Source: a virus. From it: a stretch of DNA of 21,578 bases. The position numbers and the translations under genes are program-made. Below, piece by piece: positions 6,490 through 13,168 of the stretch (positions are counted from its first letter, which is position 1; each line of letters starts with the position of its first letter). The stretch covers positions 1-21,578 of the IMG/VR virus record IMGVR_UViG_3300007735_000471; one strand, given 5' to 3'. The notes under the pieces are model-generated. The model was not told where the DNA came from, searched no databases, and was given only the letters and a program-made list of their open reading frames with translations.

Positions 6490-8556
6490 TTACCTACCAA
6501 ACAATGCGCCAGTTGAACCGTTCTTGAACTCGATGCCAGACACCGTCGCATACTGACGCAGATACTCGGCGATCTCAGCCCCGACCTCCTGACCTGATGT
6601 ACCCAGACCAGCGTTCACCGTCACATTCACACCAGGCGCAGCGACGATACCGGCACGAGCCGCCGACGAAGACTGCTGAATTGAGGCAACCTGATCCGCG
6701 AACGGATTCGGCACCCCAGCCGAAATCTTCGGGAACTGCTTCGAGATATCCATCTGATTCTTCAACGCCTCATTGAACGCCTGCAACGCCTCAGTCTGCG
6801 CATCAATAGCATCAGCGACCTTCTTCGTAGCGTCAGCCTCACGCTCCTTCGCATCAGCCAACGCCGACGAAACCTTCTCATACGTCTCCGAACCAGGAAC
6901 CGCACCCGACACCTGCTCATTCAAGAACCGTTGAGCCTCAGCCAAATCCTTCGTCGACTGATACTGCGCATCCGTCGCATCCGACACAGCCAACTTCGCC
7001 TCAGCCAACGCAATCTCAGCCTCACGCACAGCCTGCGCACTCGACTCAGGATCAGCACGAACCTCAGCCAAAGCCTTCTCCGCATCCTTCACCGCAAACA
7101 CAGCCTGCTCAACCCTGAACCCAGAACGAGCCACCCCACGCTGAGCCGCATCCAACGCCCGCTGCGCATCCTTAGCCTGCTGCGAATCCGCACCAAACCC
7201 AGCCACCGCCTGATTGAACGCAGCCTGAGCCTTCTCACGCTCAGCAGTCGCATCAGCCAACGACTTCTGCGAATCAGCCACACCCTCCCCAGCCGACTTC
7301 AACCGCTTCGACGCAGCCGACGTCTTATCGATTGCATCAGTCAACATCTTCAACTTCTCAGCCGCAGTCTTGACGGTCGCCGCCACACCCTTACCACCGC
7401 CACCACCACCATCACCGAAAGTGTCGTTCGTGGCCTTGCCTGTTGCATTCAACTGACGCTCGGCACGATCCGCAGTCGTCAACTCGCGCTGATAGTAATT
7501 CACACCCTTTGACAACCCATCAAACGCTGACCTCAAATTGTCGACATTGATGATGCCAGGGCCGAACGCCGCTCGAAGAGAAGCATCAGATTCCTTGAAC
7601 TGGAACAACAGAGACTTGATGATTCCGCGAGTCAAATAGAAGGCACGACCAATCACATTGACCGTCTCGGCCAATGCAACGGCAATTCCCTTGAAGACAT
7701 TCACTACCTTCGGGCCAGCATCCCCAGACTCATAGACCAACTGTTGAAGACCAGCCACCAGCCCCTTCTCACCAATGACGGTCGTGATGCGCTGAACCGC
7801 TGGGGCAACCTTCTCGACAAGGAACTTGGAGAGGTTCTGAAGATATGGCAGAAGAGCAGTTCCGACCGCTTCAACAATTTCACCGAACTGGGTCTTCAAG
7901 ATCGTCAACTGACCGCTGAACGTGTTGGCTGCTGTCTGAGCGGCACCACCGAATTGATCGTTCAGAGTACGCAGTACCGCGTTGAAATCCTTGGACTTCT
8001 TCACATTCTCGTCAATCGGCACACCAAGTCGAGAGAGAGCGGTGAACTGACCATTGGCAGCCTTCGCCAATGCGATGCTGACAGACGCCAAATCTTTCCC
8101 TGTCGCAGCCGCAATATTCGTAGCAGTCGTCAACAGATTCATCGACTGTTGAGCATCACCAGTACCACGCACCAACGTCGCCAACGCACCTCGAAGATCG
8201 GTATCGGAGATACCGGTCAGAAGTTGCTGTTCCGAAATAAGACGCTCAGTCGACTTGATCAACCCATCAGAAGCACCGACCGTCTCCTGCAACTGTCGAG
8301 CCAACAACGCCTGGCTCTTCTGATCCTCAGCCGCAGCCTCAGCCGCCTTGTAGAGAGAAGCACCAACCCCAACGACCGCAGCCGACACCCCAGCCGTCGC
8401 AACCGCAGCCCCCGTGAACATGTCCTTGAAAGACTTGCCCACAATCGACCCCTGACCACTAATGCCAGCCAAGCCATTGTTCAGCTTCTTGAAACCGTCA
8501 AGAGCCTTGTCGGTATCCGAAAGGAACCGAACGACGAATGTACGAGAACCAGCCAC
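6490..8556 (-). CDS. Tape-measure protein
   Basis: A 688-residue protein, the longest in the window, lying between the chaperone region and the minor tail genes. Residues 1-45 are hydrophilic, 47-68 form a hydrophobic stretch (TGAAVATAGVSAAVVGVGA) of the kind thought to enter the host membrane, and about 70-380 are mixed helices. A glycine-rich hinge (GDGGGGGGKG, 381-390) is followed by about 200 residues of Ala/Glu/Lys/Asp coiled coil (395-600), then a Gly/Ala-rich tail with a beta-like end. The length would specify a short tail, roughly 100 nm by the usual scaling of about 1.5 Å per residue. It starts with GTG at 8556, 9 bases after the primase-like gene, with no strong ribosome site. No lysozyme-like or peptidase motif is seen inside it. 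Confidence 0.9.
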   Translation of the reverse strand: MAGSRTFVVRFLSDTDKALDGFKKLNNGLAGISGQGSIVGKSFKDMFTGAAVATAGVSAAVVGVGASLYKAAEAAAEDQKSQALLARQLQETVGASDGLIKSTERLISEQQLLTGISDTDLRGALATLVRGTGDAQQSMNLLTTATNIAAATGKDLASVSIALAKAANGQFTALSRLGVPIDENVKKSKDFNAVLRTLNDQFGGAAQTAANTFSGQLTILKTQFGEIVEAVGTALLPYLQNLSKFLVEKVAPAVQRITTVIGEKGLVAGLQQLVYESGDAGPKVVNVFKGIAVALAETVNVIGRAFYLTRGIIKSLLFQFKESDASLRAAFGPGIINVDNLRSAFDGLSKGVNYYQRELTTADRAERQLNATGKATNDTFGDGGGGGGKGVAATVKTAAEKLKMLTDAIDKTSAASKRLKSAGEGVADSQKSLADATAEREKAQAAFNQAVAGFGADSQQAKDAQRALDAAQRGVARSGFRVEQAVFAVKDAEKALAEVRADPESSAQAVREAEIALAEAKLAVSDATDAQYQSTKDLAEAQRFLNEQVSGAVPGSETYEKVSSALADAKEREADATKKVADAIDAQTEALQAFNEALKNQMDISKQFPKISAGVPNPFADQVASIQQSSSAARAGIVAAPGVNVTVNAGLGTSGQEVGAEIAEYLRQYATVSGIEFKNGSTGALFGR

Positions 8557-8565
8557 GCGCCGATT

Positions 8566-9252
8566 CTACTTCAACTGCGAATACAGCCCTTCCCAGTCAG
8601 CGAGCATCGCACGATACAACTCACGTCCTTCCAAGCCAGCCCAACGATCCGCATTCCCGCCAGCCCACCACGCCTCCGACAACATCTCCGCACCAGCACG
8701 AACCTTGCGCGGATTCCGAGCAGTACGCACCGACGGCTGAGACTGCGTCTCATCCCACGACCACTCAACCGTAAGCAGACAACCCGAACCTTCATGAAAC
8801 TCGAAGTCTGCGTTCGGTGCATGTTGAGGCAGATAGAACAGTCGGGCAGGGTCTTTCGTCTGCGGATCGGCAGGCAGATTCAACCGCTCAACCAACTCCA
8901 ACCACACCGCCCGCCACAACCCGCCAGGCACACGCTCATCCAACGGCAGAACAAGGTGATAGTGCGGATCATCAACCGTATGCGAATAGGTCGAATATGC
9001 GAACCACTCCAACCCATCCAAACGACACGCCTCCAACGACGCACCGTCAATATCCACCACCAACGCCTCAACGAACCGCACATTCCGATTCCCTCGGGTC
9101 GTGTTCTCGTAATAGGTGACAGGCGACCACAATGCACCCGACGCCTTCTCAGCGTTCTCCTCGTGCATTGAGAGAAGCTCTTTGAGGGTGGCCCAGTCGG
9201 ACGCCAACGATTGTGGCTGTATTGACTTGACTGAACTGAACCAGACTGCCAT
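8566..9252 (-). CDS. Small primase/polymerase-like (AEP superfamily) protein
   Basis: A 228-residue protein. I start it at the ATG at 9252 because AGGAGG lies just upstream; a longer TTG-started frame to 9297 lacks a site. Residues 62-70 read LVVDIDG (D67, D69), the paired acidic metal site of archaeo-eukaryotic primase-type domains. STYSHT (87-92, H91) is followed by DPHYHLVLPL (95-104), like the conserved His and basic/strand motifs of Prim-Pol proteins. A DPQTKDPARLFYLPQ segment (129-143) matches the conserved D and R-x-Y-L-P region. Such proteins prime or copy DNA, often fused to a helicase. Here the domain is alone, without a helicase, inside the tail operon between a gp10-like gene and the tape measure. 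The C-terminal 70 residues are a helical Trp-rich region. The family call rests on motifs; activity is inferred. Confidence 0.6.
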   Translation of the reverse strand: MAVWFSSVKSIQPQSLASDWATLKELLSMHEENAEKASGALWSPVTYYENTTRGNRNVRFVEALVVDIDGASLEACRLDGLEWFAYSTYSHTVDDPHYHLVLPLDERVPGGLWRAVWLELVERLNLPADPQTKDPARLFYLPQHAPNADFEFHEGSGCLLTVEWSWDETQSQPSVRTARNPRKVRAGAEMLSEAWWAGGNADRWAGLEGRELYRAMLADWEGLYSQLK

Positions 9253-9259
9253 GACCCCT

Positions 9260-9272
9260 CCTGTCTTACAGG
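9260..9272 (-). promoter_or_regulatory. Hairpin overlapping the ribosome site of the primase-like gene
   Basis: CCTGT-AAG-ACAGG is a perfect 5-bp stem with a 3-base loop. Its 3' arm shares AGG with the AGGAGG ribosome binding site at 9262-9257. It could hold down translation of the primase-like gene relative to its structural neighbours. A small stem of this size can occur by chance. Confidence 0.25.
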
Positions 9273-9297
9273 TTAGCGGGTCTGGGCGGAAAGTCAA

Positions 9298-9828
9298 CTA
9301 ATCGGCAAGCGTCCTGAGAACACGGTCAATCGCCGCCAAATAGTCCTCAGCGATCTTGTTCTTGAGCTTACGGACGGTAGGCCAGAAGAAATAGCCTGTC
9401 CTGCCACGATGCCGGAGGAACTGGCGGGTCGTCCTTCTAGCACCACCACCGAACTCGGCACCGAAGAACACGTCACCTCGAGTGACCTTTCGCTTACGCT
9501 TACGGTTCGGACGAGACACCGACACAAACCCAGACCCCTCAGCCAACTTCACCGTCGGAATACGGTCATTGTACGCCCGCATCCCCTTCATCACCTCAAC
9601 CGCCTGGCGGCTACGGGTGATAGTCGAAGCCTCAACCTTGGCCTCATCCACGATCTGCTGGGCGACACCTCGCGCCGCCTCGCGCATGTGACTATTGAAC
9701 CGATCATCCGCCTTGGCTGCATCCCGTAGAAAGGCCGCCAAACCGTCAATCAGAACAACAGGTTTCCCTGCCTGTGGCGCAATCGAAACTCGTGCGGCTC
9801 GACCAAGCGGAACACCATAGAACGCCAT
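9298..9828 (-). CDS. HK97 gp10-like / minor head-tail component
   Basis: A 176-residue basic protein. The N-terminus (MAFYGVPLGRAARVSIAPQ) leads to a helical region with FNSHMREAARGVAQQIVDEA (about 44-64). It ends in a region typical of the gp10-like/tail-completion family: GDVFFGAEFGGGARRTTRQF, then GRTGYFFWPTVRK and a final helix IAEDYLAAIDRVL. Family members help finish the neck or tail end of siphophages. A cluster of Lys/Arg (NRKRKRKVTRG, about 108-118) precedes the conserved part. In most phages this gene sits between the connector and the tail terminator. Here it comes after the tail-assembly chaperone, 9 bases past the stop of the frameshifted product. Confidence 0.7.
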   Translation of the reverse strand: MAFYGVPLGRAARVSIAPQAGKPVVLIDGLAAFLRDAAKADDRFNSHMREAARGVAQQIVDEAKVEASTITRSRQAVEVMKGMRAYNDRIPTVKLAEGSGFVSVSRPNRKRKRKVTRGDVFFGAEFGGGARRTTRQFLRHRGRTGYFFWPTVRKLKNKIAEDYLAAIDRVLRTLAD

Positions 9829-9837
9829 GCTTTGACA

Positions 9838-10247
9838 CTACCTGTTCAGGTGAACGGCCCTCCAGCGTAGATAGCCGACCATCGTGTAGAGCATTCGAGG
9901 AGATTCAGCCAGCAGCACCGACGGCGCAATACCTGTCTCGCAGGACAGGTATGCGATTAGCCAATGGGCTGACTGCTCTCCAAAGGGGCGATCACGGCTT
10001 GCGCAGCATCCCCCAACGTCATTGACTCAACTTCGTTGCACCAGGAGTCGAAGTCCAACCCTGTCTTCTTGGTGCGATGCTCACAATGCCAGGCGAGAAA
10101 TGCGAGATCGTTGAGTGTCAGTTCGGTCTCAAACTTGGCGACGCTCTTGTTGTGTTTCGTTTCGTATGCGATGAAGTCTGGGAATGCTGCGACGACTGTG
10201 CGCGGCTTCCCATCCAATGCACTAACTACTTCGAGTGCCAGTTTCAT
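9838..10247 (-). CDS. Tail-assembly chaperone, -1 frameshift product (GT-type)
   Basis: Frame 0 gives residues 1-89. A -1 slip at CCCTTTG (9987-9981) then continues GEQSAHW and on through 40 more codons, from 9960 to the TAG at 9840-9838, for about 136 aa. The extension (…CETGIAPSVLLAESPRMLYT… then MVGYLRWRAVHLNR) has the T-G-x-x-P-S-x-L-L and aromatic/Arg-rich end typical of the longer tail chaperone in siphophages. It has no convincing start codon or ribosome site of its own. By analogy with lambda gpG/gpGT, the long form bridges the tape measure and the major tail protein during tail assembly and leaves the finished virion. The position between the major tail gene and the tape measure fits, though two genes intervene. 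Confidence 0.85.
9929..9952 (-). other. Hairpin downstream of the frameshift site
   Basis: A perfect 9-bp inverted repeat (ATACCTGTC / GACAGGTAT) with a 6-base loop lies 28 bases after the slippery heptamer, inside the -1-frame extension. The spacing is longer than the usual 5-9 bases, so it may act as part of a pseudoknot, or another small stem (AGCC/GGCT, starting about 10 bases after the site) may be the direct stimulator. Confidence 0.5.
9957..10247 (-). CDS. Tail-assembly chaperone, short (G-type) product
   Basis: A 96-residue frame-0 product with a strong GGAGGT site 6 bases before the ATG at 10247. It is acidic to neutral and helical. The core (AAFPDFIAYETKHNKSVAKF, then LTLNDLAFLAWHCEHRTKK at about 44-62) matches the small-subunit tail chaperones that follow major tail genes in actinophages and other siphophages. 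It contains the slippery site at codons 87-89, ending PLESSQPIG then TAA. Together with the longer product (to 9838), it chaperones the tape measure while tail tube subunits polymerise. It starts 34 bases after the major tail gene. Confidence 0.85.
   Translation of the reverse strand: MKLALEVVSALDGKPRTVVAAFPDFIAYETKHNKSVAKFETELTLNDLAFLAWHCEHRTKKTGLDFDSWCNEVESMTLGDAAQAVIAPLESSQPIG
9981..9987 (-). other. Programmed -1 ribosomal frameshift heptamer
   Basis: Read in frame 0, the codons are GCC CCT TTG, so C-CCT-TTG is an exact X-XXY-YYZ heptamer (CCC, TTT, G) in the correct register for simultaneous -1 slippage. Frame 0 stops 24 bases downstream, while the -1 frame stays open for 47 more codons after the Leu codon and encodes a conserved-looking chaperone tail. 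Confidence 0.85.
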
Positions 10248-10281
10248 TCAGTTACCTCCGCAGGTAAGGGTTGTGGTGAAG

Positions 10282-10707
10282 TTAGGCTCCGGTGCCGGTC
10301 TTGGTGACGTTGCCGTCAATTGGCCAGGTGATGCTGGCGGTGGCAAGTTCGCCGACTGCTCCAGCAACAGGCGTCCAGGAGACGGGCAGGACGTTGAAGG
10401 CATACTGCGGGTTGGCCGAGGATGCTGCGCCCGTGCCGTTCGGCTTGACGGTCATCGCAACAGCGGTGCCGTTGTTGAAGGCATCGTAGAACAGCTTCTC
10501 GATGACGGGGTAGTCCTGGTGCAGGTCAATCGTGACCGAGTGATCCTTGAGACCCTGGATGCGGGTCGTTGCACCCGACGAACCGAAGTTCGTGGTTGCG
10601 ATTTCCGCTGCGCTCAAGTTGAGCGTCACGGCCGCAACATACGAGGTGATGTCCGTGTTCGCGGTGCCGAAGGTGACGGCCACGTTTGTCAGAACTTGCT
10701 TTGCCAT
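10282..10707 (-). CDS. Major tail (tube) protein
   Basis: A 141-residue, beta-rich protein starting MAKQVLTNVAVTFGTANTDI, with an AGGAG site upstream. The layout is that of small siphophage tail tube proteins: an ITSYVAAVTLNLSAAEIATT segment, a G-x-T-T-R-I-x-G-L-K-D motif at about 45-55, SVTIDLHQDY, and a late P-V-S-W-T-P-V-A-G strand. Such proteins stack as hexameric rings around the tape measure. The position, directly before the frameshifted chaperone genes and after a tail-terminator-like gene, supports the call. The gene is preceded by an 84-base spacer that may hold its own promoter, consistent with its high expected expression. Confidence 0.85.
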   Translation of the reverse strand: MAKQVLTNVAVTFGTANTDITSYVAAVTLNLSAAEIATTNFGSSGATTRIQGLKDHSVTIDLHQDYPVIEKLFYDAFNNGTAVAMTVKPNGTGAASSANPQYAFNVLPVSWTPVAGAVGELATASITWPIDGNVTKTGTGA

Positions 10708-10758
10708 TGTTTGTGACTCCTGCCTTCCGGCACTAGAGGGGTTGGATTACAAGACCCA

Positions 10759-10788
10759 ACACTACACCCCCATCGTTCAGCGTCTCAA
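10759..10788 (-). promoter_or_regulatory. Possible promoter before the major tail gene
   Basis: In the 84-base spacer, TTGAGA (10788-10783) is followed after 18 bases by TAGTGT (10764-10759) on the minus strand. This is a fair sigma70-like pair. The gene behind it is expected to be highly expressed, but one match of this quality is weak evidence. Confidence 0.3.
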
Positions 10789-10791
10789 CCG

Positions 10792-11205
10792 TTAGGCGTA
10801 GACAACGACTCTGAAGTCCACCATCAGATAGGTGGCATCATTCGCATCCAGCGTCGAGATATTCGAGGCTGTCTCCACGATCAGGTTCTGCACCACCCCA
10901 CCCAAGGTGCGGTCAGCCTCAATCGCAGCCCGAACCGACGAAGCCCCCGAATACGACAGATACCCGTCAAGGGCGTTCTGGGCTGAGCGTTCCGCAGCCC
11001 GACCCACCACCACCGACACGTTGAAGACATGAGTGATGAGACCGCCACCCATCGCCCCGTTGTAGGTGATGGATTCAAGCATCGGCCAAGCGAACGGGGC
11101 GTTCACATTGTCGGGTTGCTGGGCGTAGGCGCGAAGCCCTGAGATGGTTGCGAGACGGGTCTGCAACCCTTCCTTGATTTGGGTGACGGTGGTGCTGGTA
11201 CTCAC
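10792..11205 (-). CDS. Tail terminator / tail completion-like protein
   Basis: A 137-residue protein starting with GTG at 11205, overlapping the stop of the connector gene by 4 bases (GTGA). The N-terminal helix VTQIKEGLQTRLATISGLRA is followed by P-x-A-W-P and a beta strand (ITYNGAMGGGLITHVFNVSV). It then has a conserved-looking helix (AQNALDGYLSYSG) and a final strand MVDFRVVVY. This alternation matches small tail terminator proteins that cap the tail tube and join it to the head neck. Position between the connector and major tail genes agrees. Confidence 0.7.
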   Translation of the reverse strand: MSTSTTVTQIKEGLQTRLATISGLRAYAQQPDNVNAPFAWPMLESITYNGAMGGGLITHVFNVSVVVGRAAERSAQNALDGYLSYSGASSVRAAIEADRTLGGVVQNLIVETASNISTLDANDATYLMVDFRVVVYA

Positions 11206-11825
11206 GCGAACATCCGCATTCGTCGATACGGTTCGACGAGCTGCGCGACATCCGGATCAAGGAAACGAGACACACGGATCGCACCGATGTCCCCGAATCC
11301 TGCGACACCGAGCGGCGAGTCGTACCGCTTGAAGATTCGAGACGCCTGAATGATCGTCGCCTGCGTCACCGTTGACGGCACAGCAGGCCAACCGAATACA
11401 GCCGTTACCTTCACCAATGCCTGCTCACCATAGTTCGCATTCAGCGTTGGGAACAGATAGTCACCGACTGCACGGATGCGGTCATACGGCCAAGCCAACC
11501 CATCCAGCACACCATTCAACGGCTCCAACTGGTAATCGCTCGTCGTCCAGGTGATATCGAATACACCGTCGCCAAGGCTCGATGACTGCAACGTGATGGC
11601 AGTTCCAGACACATCGTCAATCGAGCAGGTGAACTCGGACTCAGCGGTGAAGATACGAGAGGTGGCAGAACTAACCGCCCAGAACTGGCGGTTGCAATAT
11701 CCGTCAATGAGACGGCTCGCAGCCTCAGCACAGTTGTCAATCAGGTCGTCGTCAAGGTTGTCGGCTGTGCCGATCCGAAGGGCGGCCTTGATTTGATTTC
11801 TGGTCGCATAGCCGTTGGTAATCAC
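11202..11825 (-). CDS. Head-tail connector / adaptor (gp6-like)
   Basis: A 207-residue protein starting with GTG at 11825. Its N-terminus MITNGYATRNQIKAALRI and the helix DDLIDNCAEAASRLIDGYCN match the first helices of HK97 gp6/SPP1 gp15-like adaptors, which form a ring under the portal. A beta-rich middle insert (about 55-140) is followed by a C-terminal helical stretch (VPSTVTQATIIQASRIFKRY) that recurs in the family. It follows the glycosyltransferase block by 9 bases, and its stop overlaps the tail terminator start. No ribosome site is clear for GTG. Confidence 0.75.
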   Translation of the reverse strand: MITNGYATRNQIKAALRIGTADNLDDDLIDNCAEAASRLIDGYCNRQFWAVSSATSRIFTAESEFTCSIDDVSGTAITLQSSSLGDGVFDITWTTSDYQLEPLNGVLDGLAWPYDRIRAVGDYLFPTLNANYGEQALVKVTAVFGWPAVPSTVTQATIIQASRIFKRYDSPLGVAGFGDIGAIRVSRFLDPDVAQLVEPYRRMRMFA

Positions 11826-11834
11826 GGTTCTATG

Positions 11835-12491
11835 TTACCCCAACACCACAGGCGGCCATTCAGGGCCACGAACTACACGACCATCCAATAACAATCGCTT
11901 CAACAATTCGACATGCTGTTGAGCAACAGGATCGGGATGCAACGACAATGCCTCAGGATGTCGAGTGTGATTGAACCGAACCTTGAGGTCAAAGTCCACC
12001 AGATAGCCACCGGCACGAATCTCGCACCATTGGCACCAATCAGCCCACTTCGTTCGACGCCAAGGCAACTCAACAGCCACCGACCTACGCAACATGAGCG
12101 ACCCGCGCATCGGATTATCTGAAGATGTCAGAATGCGCTCAAACCCATTGGCATCAGGGAAGAAGGTTTGCCCCGTTGATTCCATACCAGATATGGCAAT
12201 CACGTCAGCCGCCTCATTCAACCCCTCCAAGGCATCCACCTCAAAGAGGTCGTCAATGCCAGTAGGCCATACCCAGTCGGCGGTGGAATGTCGAATCGCA
12301 TCATTCCACGAATCCCAGAACAACTCAGTCGAACGAATATTCGTCACGAAACCAGGCACATCCAACGGCTCCAACGACGCCACAATCACCTCAGCAGGCT
12401 TCGTGCGCATCGCCTCAACCGAAGCACAGAACTGCTCACCCCACTTCGCCCAATACTCAACCGACGAACAACCAATAATTGCGACGCTCAT
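11835..12491 (-). CDS. GT-A-like glycosyltransferase (third of cluster)
   Basis: A 218-residue protein starting MSVAIIGCSSVEYWAKWGEQ. It has a short N-terminal Rossmann-like strand and an acceptor-like F-W-D-S-W-N-D-A-I-R-H segment. WVWPTGIDDLF follows, with D80-D81 where GT-A enzymes carry the metal- and nucleotide-binding Asp pair, then a C-terminal region with KWADWCQWCEIRAGG (about 148-162) and a late His-rich segment (FNHTRHPE). This fits a compact GT2-type transferase, shorter than most. It overlaps the stop of the GT2-like gene by 4 bases (ATGA), so the two are co-translated. The sugar and acceptor cannot be told from sequence. Confidence 0.65.
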   Translation of the reverse strand: MSVAIIGCSSVEYWAKWGEQFCASVEAMRTKPAEVIVASLEPLDVPGFVTNIRSTELFWDSWNDAIRHSTADWVWPTGIDDLFEVDALEGLNEAADVIAISGMESTGQTFFPDANGFERILTSSDNPMRGSLMLRRSVAVELPWRRTKWADWCQWCEIRAGGYLVDFDLKVRFNHTRHPEALSLHPDPVAQQHVELLKRLLLDGRVVRGPEWPPVVLG

Positions 12492-13168
12492 CTATCCCAA
12501 CCCAACTGACATCGACGTTCTAGCGACCACTCCTGATGCACAGGAAACAGATCGCCCTCCCATCTTCTCAGATACAGCTCTTGATTGGCTTGGAATGACG
12601 CCGCGTTCTTCTCAGCCAAGGCTCGATCAGCGTTGATGGTTGCCGAGTTCTCGTGGCGCACCTTGGCCGATGAGCGCACCATGTGGATTCCGTATGCCTT
12701 GGCTCGACGCTCGTAGTCGTTGTCCTCGAAGTAGGCGGGATGGAAGTTCTCGCAGAACAGGCCGATCTTGGCGACGACGTTGCGTCCGATGTGGGCGCAG
12801 CACCAGCCTGGGTCTCCGGCGAGGGTGATGGTGTCTGGGCTGCAATCGCCGTGAAACTGCTCAAGCGCACCAGGCTCAAACCAGGCGTCGGAGTTGAGGA
12901 GGAGCCAGCCGTCGTCGCTGTATGGTGTCATTTTGATACCAAGATTCCATGATGTCGCGACACCAAGATTTGTGGGCATGGAGAGGATGCGATAGTCGTC
13001 GATCTGTTGACGGTCAATGAACCAGGGGCAGTATGTGCGACTGGCCATGCCACCATTGTCAATGACAATCAGGGTTCCGACTGGGTAGTCGAATGAGCCG
13101 ATACAGCGTTCGAGAAGGTCGTACCGGTTGAGGACTGGGATGATGATTACTGGGACGAACGGCACCAC
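12488..13168 (-). CDS. Family 2 (GT-A) glycosyltransferase
   Basis: About 226 residues from the GTG at 13168, chosen because GAAGGA lies 9 bases upstream; a TTG-started extension to 13198 is possible. The order of motifs is that of GT2 enzymes: VPVIIIPVLNRYDLLERC (nucleotide-binding strand and loop), IVIDNGG, PTNLGVATSWNLGI, then LLLNSDAW, whose Asp serves as the DXD-like metal site. Near residue 150 comes P-A-Y-F-E-D-N-D-Y-E-R-R, the usual catalytic E-D region. It probably transfers a sugar from a nucleotide donor. It overlaps the GT4 gene by 22 bases and the next gene by 4, so the three form one unit inside the head genes. Confidence 0.8.
   Translation of the reverse strand: MVPFVPVIIIPVLNRYDLLERCIGSFDYPVGTLIVIDNGGMASRTYCPWFIDRQQIDDYRILSMPTNLGVATSWNLGIKMTPYSDDGWLLLNSDAWFEPGALEQFHGDCSPDTITLAGDPGWCCAHIGRNVVAKIGLFCENFHPAYFEDNDYERRAKAYGIHMVRSSAKVRHENSATINADRALAEKNAASFQANQELYLRRWEGDLFPVHQEWSLERRCQLGWDR

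Noticed and set aside
7386-7416. Slippage site at the Gly-run codons of the tape measure
   Set aside because: The codons are mixed GGT/GGC/GGA triplets, not a slippery heptamer, and no alternative frame with a meaningful product follows.
7744-9171. 475-codon plus-strand open frame opposite the tape measure and primase-like genes
   Set aside because: Arg/Ser/Gln-rich composition with no fold-like pattern. It is the antisense of two well-supported genes whose codon bias keeps the complementary frame open.
9253-9297. N-terminal extension of the primase-like gene from a TTG at 9297
   Set aside because: It has no ribosome site, whereas the ATG at 9252 has AGGAGG just upstream.
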